DNA of 64,000 nt, taken from Lactococcus fujiensis JCM 16395. Lineage in GTDB: Bacteria; Bacillota; Bacilli; Lactobacillales; Streptococcaceae. Where the stretch lies: the NCBI RefSeq assembly GCF_002441655.1, contig NZ_JXJU01000007.1:1-64000 (forward strand), written 5' to 3'. The notes under the pieces were generated by a model. It had not been told where the DNA came from. It saw nothing but the letters and a program-made list of their open reading frames with translations, and did not search any database. Positions 8,230 through 16,003 of the stretch are shown piece by piece. The position numbers and the translations under genes were made by a program. Positions within the stretch are counted from its first letter, which is position 1. Each line of letters opens with the position of its first letter.

Positions 8230-8370
8230 TTAGATATTCGATTCCTGCGTTGTATTCTTGATCACTTTTCTTAATTTCAGTTTATGGATTTGAAGTAAGA
8301 GATAAATAATAATTCCGACTAAAATTAGAATTTTTATTCCTCCTGTGTTGAATCCAAAACTTCTCATCAT
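8230..8370 (-). CDS. Tiny single-pass membrane protein (46 aa), function unknown
   Basis: An open frame starting at a double ATG encodes 46 residues: a short N-terminus MMRSFGFNTGG, a transmembrane helix rich in Ile/Leu/Val (about 12-27) and a basic tail HKLKLRKVIKN. It lies between the methionine-rich gene (stop at 8398) and the coiled-coil membrane gene, in the same direction. The ribosome binding site is weak; GAGG is about 16 nt upstream. It is credible mainly because of its position and clean hydrophobic segment. Confidence 0.45.
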   Translation of the reverse strand: MMRSFGFNTGGIKILILVGIIIYLLLQIHKLKLRKVIKNTTQESNI

Positions 8371-8397
8371 ATCAATAGCATCAGAACCTCACCATCA

Positions 8398-9006
8398 TTA
8401 GCGCTCACCGCCCATCATACTTAATGAGGTTCCTTGTGTCATCATTGAAGAGGGCATCTTCAAATTTGTCTTTTGGTTAGTAGAAGGTGTAATTTTTGTC
8501 ATCATATGTTCAAAAGCCATCATAGATGTAAGGTTTTGCTCATTTTTATTCATTAGTGCAGACATTTGCTTGAACCACTTAGAATGTTTTAAGTTCTTGT
8601 TTTTCATCAGGATGTACATTGAATTTGTAGCATTTCTGAAATCCCTTGTAGCATTTCTGAGCTTCCTTTGATGCATGGCATTGGACATTGCAGATAAATT
8701 AGCTTGACTGGACATCATTGCTGACAGTTCCTCGTCATTTTGCTTCATAAGGTTTATCATTGTACCAAATGAAGTGCTGTTTTTTCCATTTTCTGTCATT
8801 ATTTTGGAAAGTGTATCAGTAGTAATCTGCTCATCATGCAAGGCTAATTTAGTATTCCCTACATTCATCGCATTAATCATCGCAGAATTTACTTGATTAA
8901 ATGCTGCTGTTTGCGCATGAGTTATTTGACTATTTTGCGTGACAATAAATAATCCTAAACTTATTACAAGTACAAATCCCACACTATAGATTAATATTTT
9001 TCTCAT
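8398..9006 (-). CDS. Methionine-rich secreted protein, possible metal binder
   Basis: The 202-residue protein starts with a signal peptide or anchor (RK then a long hydrophobic run, with a possible cleavage near THAQTA). The mature part is helical and polar and contains 23 methionines in total, many as MM pairs (SAMMSS, SMMAF, HMMTK, SSMMT, LSMMGG). Methionine and histidine clusters of this type often bind Cu(I) or Ag(I) outside the cell, but no family is recognised and this is inference. It heads a three-gene leftward cluster. The ribosome binding site is weak (GGGA 9 nt upstream). Confidence 0.65.
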   Translation of the reverse strand: MRKILIYSVGFVLVISLGLFIVTQNSQITHAQTAAFNQVNSAMINAMNVGNTKLALHDEQITTDTLSKIMTENGKNSTSFGTMINLMKQNDEELSAMMSSQANLSAMSNAMHQRKLRNATRDFRNATNSMYILMKNKNLKHSKWFKQMSALMNKNEQNLTSMMAFEHMMTKITPSTNQKTNLKMPSSMMTQGTSLSMMGGER

Positions 9007-9354
9007 TTTTTTGATCCCATTTATTGATTCTACATATTATTAAACATTATTAACTAAGCCATTTTTCGGTGAAACACAATAAGGTTACGATTCATCTAAC
9101 AGTATTCTTCTATCAAAAGGTGTTATGACGTATTTGTTTTATCCATTTTGTAAAGCAAACATCACATCATCAGATTGATCTCGGGAACTTTTTTTTTGAC
9201 GTAATTAAAGTCTGCATCCAGCAACCAGCAAGCTTAAAGATAATAAATCAAGCATACGGTCCACGTTGTCAATACGTGAAATATTTATCAGGACTTAGCT
9301 TCTTGATTGTTCAGAGGATATTATGCTCTTTTTTTTTAAAATTTAGCAAATAAA
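9007..9354. other. Non-coding stretch without recognisable gene
   Basis: About 350 bp lie between the methionine-rich gene and the cstR terminator. Both strands are interrupted by stop codons and no conserved RNA was recognised. It must contain the promoter of the leftward three-gene cluster, but no convincing -35/-10 pair was found. Confidence 0.5.
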
Positions 9355-9376
9355 AAACTGTCAGTCCTGACAGTTT
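9355..9376 (-). terminator. Terminator of the cst operon
   Basis: AAACTGTCAG-tc-CTGACAGTTT overlaps the cstR stop codon and is followed by T residues on the minus strand. Its core CTGTCAG-N2-CTGACAG matches the dispersed palindrome found inside several genes of the window. Confidence 0.88.
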
Positions 9377-9629
9377 ATTTTTTTACAATCATTTTAATTG
9401 CTTGATCAATTCTCTCATCGCGCGTTGCTTCATCTTCTGAAAGTACACAACTTTTTAAATTTTCAGCAACGATAACACCGATTAAATTGTCGAGCCCAGA
9501 GCGTACAGCAGTCAGCTGAGTAATCACGTTGACACAATCTTGGTTTTCTTCCATCATGCGCAAAACGCCATGGAGCTGACCGTCAGCTCTTTTTAGGCGG
9601 TTAGTCATTTTTTTATCATAATTATCCAT
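9375..9629 (-). CDS. cstR: Persulfide-sensing repressor CstR (CsoR family)
   Basis: The 84-residue all-helical DUF156 repressor begins NYDKKMTNRLKRADGQLHG and has Cys at about residue 31 (NQDCVNV) and at about 62 (ENLKSCV). The copper-binding His of CsoR is replaced by Asn, as in staphylococcal CstR. CstR uses the two cysteines to sense per- and polysulfides. It is the last gene of a leftward operon with two rhodaneses and a CoA-disulfide reductase-rhodanese, and a matching C-rich operator lies in that operon's promoter. The context fits sulfide/persulfide detoxification rather than copper. Confidence 0.85.
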   Translation of the reverse strand: MDNYDKKMTNRLKRADGQLHGVLRMMEENQDCVNVITQLTAVRSGLDNLIGVIVAENLKSCVLSEDEATRDERIDQAIKMIVKK

Positions 9630-9647
9630 GGGATTTTTACACTTTCC

Positions 9648-9663
9648 TTTACAATGTTGTAAA
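9648..9663. repeat. Perfect 16-bp palindrome between CoADR-rhodanese gene and cstR
   Basis: TTTACAA-tg-TTGTAAA lies between the stop codon of the reductase gene and the AAGGA-type site of cstR. It could be an operator or a small hairpin affecting cstR translation; no known box fits exactly. Confidence 0.4.
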
Positions 9664-9664
9664 C

Positions 9665-11320
9665 TTAGATTTTATTTTCTAATAGTTCATTTGTAACTTT
9701 TGAATAGATCCCATAAGCACCATCAAGGTTTTTCACATCAAATCCTGCAGATTTCAAAATTCGTTCAGCATTATATGAGCGTAAACCAGATTGACAACTT
9801 ACAACTAATGGTTGATTTTTATCAAGTTCTGTCAAATGTTCGCGGAGTTCATCCAAAGGGATATTAATAGAGTTTTTGAAAGCCCCTTTTTTAATTTCAG
9901 AAGGATTTCTTACATCAAGCAAACGACGTCCATTTGATAATTCGTCAGCAAGTTCATGCCACTGGATATTTTCAGAAATTCCCATGGCAATGTTCATTGC
10001 TGCATACCCAATCATATTGACAGGGTCTTTTGCGGAACCGAAAGGAGGGGCATATGTAAATTCTAATTCAGGGAGGTCAAAAATTGTCAAATTAGCCTTG
10101 ATGGCTGTAGCTAAAATATCAATGCGTTTATCAACACCTTTTTGGCCAACTGCTTGTGCTCCATAAATTTCACCATTTTCAGGATTAAAGATCATTTTTA
10201 GAACTATAGAGCTACTTCCAGGGTAATACCCAGCATGATCGTTTGCAGTGATATGAACGGCTTTATAGTCTAAGCCCAATTTTTGAACAGTTTTTTCTGA
10301 AAGACCAGTAGACGCAGCGGTCAAATTGAAAGTCCGTACGATCGCTGTCCCGATACTTCCTTTGTTTGTTACAGGAAGTCCAGAAATGATGTCGGCGACT
10401 TGTCGCCCTTGACGATTTGCTGGACTTGCCAGGGAAATTAACGTATCTTCATCTGAAATTTGATTCTTGACGAGAATGGCATCACCAACTGCAAAAATAT
10501 CTTTTACAGATGTTTCATAATGCTCATCTACAATAATTGCACCTCGTAAACCTAAATTTACACCAGCTTTTTTTGCTAAAGTAGTTTCGGGTTGAATTCC
10601 AACAGATAAAATAGTTAAATCTGATGAAACTTCAGCATCATTTTCTAAATAAACGCGATCTTTCGCAACTCTAACAACTGAATGACCAGTAATAATCGGC
10701 AAGCCCTGATTTTCCAATTCTTCTTGGACAAATGCGGCCATCTCGGTATCAAGAGGGGGTAAAAGATGTGTATCACGTTCAATTATCGTGACCTTAATCC
10801 CTCTTTTTTCAAGGTTTTCAGCCATTTCCAGTCCAATGAAACCAGCACCAACAACAGCGGCTGTTTTAGGCTGTTTCTTTTCAATATAGGCAATAATGCT
10901 ATCAACATCAGGAATATTTCTCAGTGTAAACACATTGTCAACATCCGATAAATTTTCAATCTGTGGAACAAGAGGCTTAGCACCAGGAGAAAGAATCAGT
11001 TGATCATAAGATTCACTGTAAACTTTACCATTGTTATTGACAATAATTTCATGTTTTTCAGGTTGAATTTCGATGACTTCGGAAAATTCTCGAACATCAA
11101 TGTCAAAACGCTTTTTGAGTGCAGAAGCCGACTGAACAATCAGTTTTTCTCGCTCGACAATTTCACCACCGATGTAATATGGTAAGCCGCAGTTAGCAAA
11201 CGAAACATAGGGGCCTTTTTCGAAAACAATGATTTCAGCGTCCTGCTGTAATCGTCGAAGTCTGGTTGCTGCTGACATTCCGCCAGCAACACCACCAACA
11301 ATGATATATTTTTTAGCCAC
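9665..11320 (-). CDS. CoA-disulfide reductase fused to rhodanese (CoADR-RHD)
   Basis: The roughly 551-residue FAD/NAD(P)H enzyme has an N-terminal GGVAGGMSAATR dinucleotide fold, the single catalytic Cys in SFANCGLPYY (about 44), a second NAD fold (VVGAGFIGLEMAENL) and a C-terminal rhodanese domain with active-site loop CQSGLRS (about 517). Such fusions reduce CoA persulfides or polysulfides. I prefer the GTG at 11320, which overlaps the stop of the upstream rhodanese gene and has AAAGGA 9 nt before it; an ATG at 11344 is an alternative. It is the third gene of the cst operon. Confidence 0.9.
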   Translation of the reverse strand: MAKKYIIVGGVAGGMSAATRLRRLQQDAEIIVFEKGPYVSFANCGLPYYIGGEIVEREKLIVQSASALKKRFDIDVREFSEVIEIQPEKHEIIVNNNGKVYSESYDQLILSPGAKPLVPQIENLSDVDNVFTLRNIPDVDSIIAYIEKKQPKTAAVVGAGFIGLEMAENLEKRGIKVTIIERDTHLLPPLDTEMAAFVQEELENQGLPIITGHSVVRVAKDRVYLENDAEVSSDLTILSVGIQPETTLAKKAGVNLGLRGAIIVDEHYETSVKDIFAVGDAILVKNQISDEDTLISLASPANRQGRQVADIISGLPVTNKGSIGTAIVRTFNLTAASTGLSEKTVQKLGLDYKAVHITANDHAGYYPGSSSIVLKMIFNPENGEIYGAQAVGQKGVDKRIDILATAIKANLTIFDLPELEFTYAPPFGSAKDPVNMIGYAAMNIAMGISENIQWHELADELSNGRRLLDVRNPSEIKKGAFKNSINIPLDELREHLTELDKNQPLVVSCQSGLRSYNAERILKSAGFDVKNLDGAYGIYSKVTNELLENKI

Positions 11321-11624
11321 GAACTGTTTTTCCTTTCCAGGCACTCATTCCGCCCATCACGTTTGTTACGTCTAATCCTTTCTTTTCAAGGATTTTGTAT
11401 GCTTTTTTACTTCGCATTCCGGATTGACAAATGACATAGATTTTACTACTTGAAGTAGTTGAGAAACGATCAATTTGGCTCAAGGGAATATTACGTGCAC
11501 CTTTAATATGGCCAGAGCGAAATTCGTTTACTTCACGTACATCAATTAATTGTGTTTTATTTTGTTGTAACTTTTGAGCGAGGTCATCCGGAGAGATACT
11601 GTTTACTTTCGAAAATCCAAACAT
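11313..11624 (-). CDS. Single-domain rhodanese (sulfurtransferase)
   Basis: The roughly 103-residue protein has one rhodanese domain with the substrate-binding DVRE segment and active-site loop CQSGMRS. It carries sulfane sulfur as a cysteine persulfide. The start ATG at 11624 lies one base after the stop codon of the preceding rhodanese gene, indicating translational coupling; GGCGGTG is upstream. It overlaps the start of the reductase gene by a few bases. It is the second gene of the cst operon. Confidence 0.85.
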   Translation of the reverse strand: MFGFSKVNSISPDDLAQKLQQNKTQLIDVREVNEFRSGHIKGARNIPLSQIDRFSTTSSSKIYVICQSGMRSKKAYKILEKKGLDVTNVMGGMSAWKGKTVRG

Positions 11625-11625
11625 G

Positions 11626-11913
11626 TTACACCGCCAAACATCCATCCCAAGCGGAAGTGCCACCAAGTACATTTGTGACATCTTTCCCTTGTGCTTCTAA
11701 ATATTGACATGCGCGCATTGAACGTGCACCAGATTGGCAGATAATATAGCTGCCCTCTTTAATTTCATCAACGCGGCTATCCAATTCGCTCAGTGGAATA
11801 TTTTGCGCAGTTGGTACGTGACCGGCCTCATATTCAAAAGTTTCGCGAACGTCGATGACAATAGCATCGTCTTTCATTACTTCAATAAGCTCTTCCATTG
11901 TAACAGATTTCAT
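11626..11913 (-). CDS. Single-domain rhodanese, first gene of the cst operon
   Basis: The roughly 95-residue rhodanese carries DVRETFEYEAGH and active-site loop CQSGARS. The start was set at ATG 11913 (ATG 11916 is equally possible), because GGAG lies 7 nt upstream; the longer open frame runs back through the promoter and cannot be translated in full. It is about 40% similar by eye to the next rhodanese, suggesting tandem duplication. The promoter and CstR operator lie directly upstream. Confidence 0.87.
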   Translation of the reverse strand: MKSVTMEELIEVMKDDAIVIDVRETFEYEAGHVPTAQNIPLSELDSRVDEIKEGSYIICQSGARSMRACQYLEAQGKDVTNVLGGTSAWDGCLAV

Positions 11914-11941
11914 CATTATTCTCCAATCGTTTAATAGTTTA

Positions 11942-11970
11942 ATTATATACCATAGGGGGTATATATGCAA
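11942..11970 (-). promoter_or_regulatory. cst operon promoter with embedded CstR operator
   Basis: On the minus strand TTGCAT (11970-11965), a 17-bp spacer and TATAAT (11947-11942) form the promoter. The inverted repeat ATATACC-CCCTAT-GGTATAT (11945-11964) fills the spacer almost exactly. Its C-rich centre with TATACC arms is the operator type known for CsoR/CstR repressors. Confidence 0.8.
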
Positions 11971-11984
11971 CTGGAATGATTATA

Positions 11985-12008
11985 AAAAAGAGTCAGTAGA
12001 CTCTTTTT
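11985..12008 (-). terminator. Terminator of mnmE
   Basis: AAAAAGAGTC-agta-GACTCTTTTT overlaps the mnmE stop codon and ends in a T-run on the minus strand. Confidence 0.85.
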
Positions 12009-13371
12009 ATTTTCCAAGACAAAATTGTGAAAAGAGCTGTGTAATCAATTCATCAGGAGCAGCTTCCCCAGTAATCTCACCGAGAATTTGCCAGCAGCGT
12101 GTGACATCCACTTGAACCAAGTCAACAGGAAGTCCTGCTGACAAGCTTTCATTAGCATCGGTTAGAGCGGATAAAGCACTCTCAACTAGGGAAATGTGAC
12201 GTGCATTTGATAAGACCGTTGCATCTTGAGCCTCAATTTCTCCGGAGAAGAAAATCGCATTAATTTTTTCTTCGACAGCGTCAAGATTTTCATTTTTCAA
12301 AGCTGAAATTCTAATAAAATCAGAGGGAAGATGATCGATCTCAATTTGTTCAGGCAAATCAGTTTTGTTGAGTAGGATGATTCGATTACTTTCTTCAGAA
12401 AGCTGAAGAAGTTCACGGTCTTTATCTGTCAATGTTGACGAAGCATCCAAAACCAGCAAGACTAAATCAGCCTCGTTTAATGCTTTAACAGATCGTTCCA
12501 CGCCAATTTTTTCAACAATATCCTCTGTTTCACGAATTCCAGCAGTATCAATCAGTTCTAGAGGAACACCACCTATGTTTGCGAATTCAGTGATTACGTC
12601 ACGCGTTGTTCCAGCGATATCTGTGACAATGGCTTTTTCTTCACGTAAGAGCTGATTTAATAAGCTCGATTTACCAACATTTGGCCGTCCGATAATTGCT
12701 GTTTTTAAACCTTCACGTAAAATTTTACCCCTTTTGGCAGTCGCTAGTAAATTTTCCAGAAGTTTTTGGAAATGTGCTGTTTTTTCGACCAACATTTGCG
12801 TGGTCATTGTTTCAACATCATCATACTCAGGGTAGTCGATATTCACTTCGACCTGGGCCAATGCTTCTAGAATTTCCTGACGGATATTATTGATTAGGGT
12901 CGATAGAGAGCCGTTCAATTGTTTAACGGCTATGTTTGCAGCCTTATCTGTTTTCGCACGGATCAGATCCATAACAGATTCAGCCTGAGCTAAGTCCATT
13001 CGGCCGTTTAAGAAAGCACGTTTCGTAAATTCACCGGGTTCAGCTAATCGGGCACCGTGTCGCAACAAAACTTGTAAAATCTCTTGTGTTACAGCAATGC
13101 CACCGTGGGTATTTATTTCAACAATATCCTCACGTGTAAAGGTTTTTGGTGCAAGCATGACAGAGGCCATCACTTCATCAATCAGGGTCTCATGATCATA
13201 AACATGACCATAATTGATGGTATGCGAAGAAACTTCAGCCAGATTTTTACCTTTAAATACAGATGCTGCAATTTTAACGGCATCGTTACCAGAAAGACGA
13301 ACTATTGAAATAGCGCCTTCACCAAGCGGCGTTGAAATAGCCGCAATTGTATCAAATTCTTGTGTTAACAT
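12007..13371 (-). CDS. mnmE: tRNA uridine-5-carboxymethylaminomethyl modification GTPase MnmE
   Basis: The 454-residue protein works with MnmG to modify the wobble uridine of several tRNAs. An N-terminal tetrahydrofolate-binding domain (about 1-120) is followed by helices and an inserted G domain with [12 protein letters not shown] (about 224), DTAGIRET and NKTD. The C-terminus ends CLGK, retaining the conserved cysteine. The ATG is 6 nt downstream of TAAAAT (minus strand, 13383-13378), so a leaderless transcript is likely. The upstream degV gene has its own terminator. Confidence 0.97.
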   Translation of the reverse strand: MLTQEFDTIAAISTPLGEGAISIVRLSGNDAVKIAASVFKGKNLAEVSSHTINYGHVYDHETLIDEVMASVMLAPKTFTREDIVEINTHGGIAVTQEILQVLLRHGARLAEPGEFTKRAFLNGRMDLAQAESVMDLIRAKTDKAANIAVKQLNGSLSTLINNIRQEILEALAQVEVNIDYPEYDDVETMTTQMLVEKTAHFQKLLENLLATAKRGKILREGLKTAIIGRPNVGKSSLLNQLLREEKAIVTDIAGTTRDVITEFANIGGVPLELIDTAGIRETEDIVEKIGVERSVKALNEADLVLLVLDASSTLTDKDRELLQLSEESNRIILLNKTDLPEQIEIDHLPSDFIRISALKNENLDAVEEKINAIFFSGEIEAQDATVLSNARHISLVESALSALTDANESLSAGLPVDLVQVDVTRCWQILGEITGEAAPDELITQLFSQFCLGK

Positions 13372-13393
13372 ACCTTTATTTTACCTTAATTTT

Positions 13394-13418
13394 AAAAAAG
13401 CCCCTAATATAAAGGGCT
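13394..13418 (-). terminator. Terminator of degV
   Basis: Read on the minus strand, AGCCCTTTATATTAGGGGCT forms a hairpin followed by TTTTTT. It lies between degV and the mnmE promoter. Confidence 0.8.
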
Positions 13419-13439
13419 AAATTTTAACATTTCTTAATT

Positions 13440-14330
13440 TTATTCAGCTCCGCGTTCGTTACCCCAGAAGAATAGAGCAACAGTTCCAGGACCTGTGTGA
13501 CTTCCTATTGTAGTTCCAACATCATAAATTTCAACTTTTCCATTTAATTTAGGGAATTTTTCTTCTACTAAATCGGCTACCGCGCGGGCATCGTCAAAAC
13601 AAGCGGAATGTGATATATAACATTTTCCTGAATAATCAAGACCAGATTGTGCATTTTCTTCCATTTTTTTCACAATTTGTTGGATGACCTTACGTTTCCC
13701 TCGAATTTTGAAACGAGGAATGAGTTTTCCTTCGTTATTCATATCAAGTAATGGGCAAATGTTTAATATGTTTCCAATCGCACCAGATGTTTTCGAAACG
13801 CGTCCACCTCTGATATAGAAAGTCAAATCTGTTGAAAAGAACCAGTGTTGCAAGTTTAATTTGTTTTCTTCAATCCATTTATAAACTTCATCAATTGACA
13901 AACCGCTATCGCGCAAATCTGCAATTTTATCCATGAGCAAACCATAGCCTGATGATGCAGCAAGTGAGTCCGCAATCAAAATTTTACGCTCTGGATATTT
14001 TTCTTGTAAACTTTCTTTCGCGATATTGGCCGAATTGATAACACCTGACAGACCAGAAGATAGACTAACATGCAAAATATCATAGCCATCCTTGAGGAAG
14101 GGTTCAAAATAAGCCTCAAATTCATCTGCGTTGACTTGCGATGTTTTCGTTTCGGCACCATCTGCCATTGCTTTGTAAAAATCGGCGAATGAGAGTGATT
14201 TCCCGAGGTCATCAGAGTACTGTTTGCCATCTAATTCATAGTGAAAACAAATATAGTGAATCTCTCTTTCAGAAAAATGTTTTTCAGTTAAATCAGCGGT
14301 TGAACAACAACTAATAATATACTTATTCAT
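13440..14330 (-). CDS. DegV family protein (fatty-acid binding)
   Basis: The 296-residue protein has the DegV fold: an N-terminal STADL segment, HVSLSSGLSG, a DSLAASSGYG stretch and FYIRGGRVSK. Family members bind a fatty acid and present it to the acyl kinase FakA, feeding phospholipid synthesis, so this is a FakB candidate, inferred from family knowledge. AAGGAG lies about 12 nt before the ATG, a little long. The gene is monocistronic. Confidence 0.88.
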   Translation of the reverse strand: MNKYIISCCSTADLTEKHFSEREIHYICFHYELDGKQYSDDLGKSLSFADFYKAMADGAETKTSQVNADEFEAYFEPFLKDGYDILHVSLSSGLSGVINSANIAKESLQEKYPERKILIADSLAASSGYGLLMDKIADLRDSGLSIDEVYKWIEENKLNLQHWFFSTDLTFYIRGGRVSKTSGAIGNILNICPLLDMNNEGKLIPRFKIRGKRKVIQQIVKKMEENAQSGLDYSGKCYISHSACFDDARAVADLVEEKFPKLNGKVEIYDVGTTIGSHTGPGTVALFFWGNERGAE

Positions 14331-14492
14331 TATTGATTAATACTCCTTCAAAAGACATGATTTCTTTGTTTTATTGCTCTAATTAACTACCAAATTGTAA
14401 CATTTAATTGACATGTTTTCAATAATATTTACTAAATACGGACATGAGAGCGTTTTTTTATCAAAAAAGATGACGAAATTTGTATTTTCATG

Positions 14493-14498
14493 TAAAAT
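14493..14498 (+). promoter_or_regulatory. Extended -10 of rsuA
   Basis: TAAAAT ends 6 nt before the ATG at 14505. A leaderless transcript is predicted; no ribosome binding site is visible. Confidence 0.5.
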
Positions 14499-14504
14499 AG
14501 AACC

Positions 14505-15233
14505 ATGAGATTAGATAAATATTTAGCACAAGTTGGCCTAGGTAGTCGAAGTGAAGTTAAGGTACTATTGAAAAAAGGAAAGATTACTGTTGATGGCATA
14601 ATCATTAAAGATGGTCGGTTTCAAGTAGATAAAAATTCAAATGGAATTGCTTTAGAAGGGAAAAACTTACGCTATCAAGAATATTTTTATTATTTACTCA
14701 ACAAACCACAAGGGGTCGTATCAGCAACAAAGGATAATTTGGATAAAACTGTTGTCCAGCTCCTCACTAAGGAAGATTATCGTGATGACATTTTTCCGGT
14801 CGGACGTTTGGATAAAAATACAGAAGGATTGCTCATTTTAACTAACGATGGTGCATTAGGACATGATTTGACACAACCTAAAAAGCATGTTGAAAAAGAA
14901 TATTTTGCTCAAATTGACGGCAAAGTGACACCTGAAACAATCACTCAATTCGCAGCGGGGCTAACTTTGAAAAATGGTGAAAAAGTTAAACCAGGGGAAC
15001 TTATAATAGAAAAGATATCCCCCTCTGATACTCAAAGTGGAACCATGAGTGAAATTCGAATTGTCATCCACGAAGGCAAATTTCACCAGGTCAAACGGAT
15101 GTTCGAAGCAGTGAATATGTACGTTCTCTATCTCAAACGGATTCGGATGGGTAATCTTCAACTCGATACGGATTTGGCAATGGGAGACTATCGAAAATTA
15201 AGTGAAATTGAAATCGAAAATTTGAAAAAATGA
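14505..15233 (+). CDS. rsuA: 16S rRNA pseudouridine synthase (RsuA family)
   Basis: The 242-residue enzyme begins with an S4 RNA-binding domain (MRLDKYLAQVGLGSRSEVK) and continues with the pseudouridine synthase domain containing the catalytic Asp in GRLDKNTEGLL (about 102-112) and the KKHVEKEY and GKFHQVKRMF motifs typical of RsuA/RluB. The target is probably uridine 516 of 16S rRNA, by homology. The promoter of the downstream tetR lies in its last codons. Translation appears leaderless. Confidence 0.9.
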   Translation: MRLDKYLAQVGLGSRSEVKVLLKKGKITVDGIIIKDGRFQVDKNSNGIALEGKNLRYQEYFYYLLNKPQGVVSATKDNLDKTVVQLLTKEDYRDDIFPVGRLDKNTEGLLILTNDGALGHDLTQPKKHVEKEYFAQIDGKVTPETITQFAAGLTLKNGEKVKPGELIIEKISPSDTQSGTMSEIRIVIHEGKFHQVKRMFEAVNMYVLYLKRIRMGNLQLDTDLAMGDYRKLSEIEIENLKK

Positions 15234-15239
15234 TACAAT

Positions 15240-15261
15240 AGTGAGTGAGTAGACACTCACT
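15240..15261 (+). promoter_or_regulatory. TetR operator 1 at the tetR promoter
   Basis: AGTGAGTG-agtaga-CACTCACT is an 8-bp-arm inverted repeat directly after an extended -10 TGATACAAT (15231-15239). It shares GTGAGTGAGT with the operator before the ABC transporter genes, so the TetR protein probably represses itself and the exporter. Confidence 0.75.
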
Positions 15262-15278
15262 TTTTTGGTAAAGGAGAT

Positions 15279-15929
15279 ATGATGTCAGAACAAAGTTTAG
15301 ATGCCCTATATGAACAAACCTTAAGTCAACAGAAAGACTTGTCAGAAGTTCAAAAATCGGTATTAAAGGCCGCATTAAAATTATTTTCATCACAAGGTTT
15401 TGAGGCTACCTCAACATCGCAAATTGCTCAAGAGGCAGGAGTCGCATCGGGTTCAGTATATAAACAATTTAAAAACAAACGTGCGCTTTTAGCGGCTGTT
15501 CTTGCTCCTTTATTTAAAGGGACTTTACAAACTGCAGTCGAAGAATTAGCCGATCAGACGCTTTCGCGTCAATTTGTTGAGCTAGATGATTTTATTTATG
15601 CTATTGTCGAGGATCGCTTTTACTTTATTCAAAATAATTTTCCGGCAATAAAATTGATGTTGAATCAGATTTTAACAAATGAAGATTTTAGAAAAGAAGT
15701 AATAAGCTTCTTTGAGAGACAACTTGAGGGTTTTTTATTACCTGTTATCGAAAAATTTCATGTTGAAAATAAGCTGAAAGATGTTTCTTATGCAGAATTA
15801 ATCGAATTAATTTTTGGAACAATGATTGGTTACTTTGGAAAGGTGTTATTTGGCCTTGCCAGTCCGATAAAAATAGAGATAGAGCAGAGTAGTCAGCAAT
15901 TAATTAGATATTTGAGTGTTAAAAATTGA
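15279..15929 (+). CDS. TetR/AcrR family transcriptional repressor
   Basis: The 216-residue regulator has an N-terminal helix-turn-helix (QIAQEAGVASGSVYKQFKNK, about residues 48-67) and a helical ligand domain. AAGGAGAT precedes the start; either of two adjacent ATGs could be used. Matching palindromes lie at its own promoter and at that of the next two genes, so it most likely controls an ABC-2 drug or lipid exporter in response to a toxic ligand, as lactococcal efflux regulators do. Confidence 0.88.
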   Translation: MMSEQSLDALYEQTLSQQKDLSEVQKSVLKAALKLFSSQGFEATSTSQIAQEAGVASGSVYKQFKNKRALLAAVLAPLFKGTLQTAVEELADQTLSRQFVELDDFIYAIVEDRFYFIQNNFPAIKLMLNQILTNEDFRKEVISFFERQLEGFLLPVIEKFHVENKLKDVSYAELIELIFGTMIGYFGKVLFGLASPIKIEIEQSSQQLIRYLSVKN

Positions 15930-15985
15930 CAGTTATAATAATTAAGCTTATAATTATTTTGTAAAAGTGAGTGAGTGCTCACTCA
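15926..15985 (+). promoter_or_regulatory. Promoter and TetR operator 2 of the ABC exporter
   Basis: A consensus promoter, TTGACA (15926-15931), 17 bp and TATAAT (15949-15954), is followed by the perfect palindrome TGAGTGAG-tg-CTCACTCA (15968-15985) in the early transcribed region. A bound repressor would block initiation or elongation. Confidence 0.8.
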
Positions 15986-16003
15986 TTTAAAAAGGAGACG
16001 TCT

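Noticed and set aside
9007-9354. Possible gene remnant on the minus strand between the Met-rich gene and cstR
   Set aside because: Short open stretches exist but no start, ribosome binding site or recognisable motif supports a gene.
9573-9593. GAGCTGAC-c-GTCAGCTC followed by TTTTT, resembling a terminator on the + strand
   Set aside because: It lies inside cstR and encodes the conserved DGQL motif of the family; nothing on the + strand needs a terminator there.
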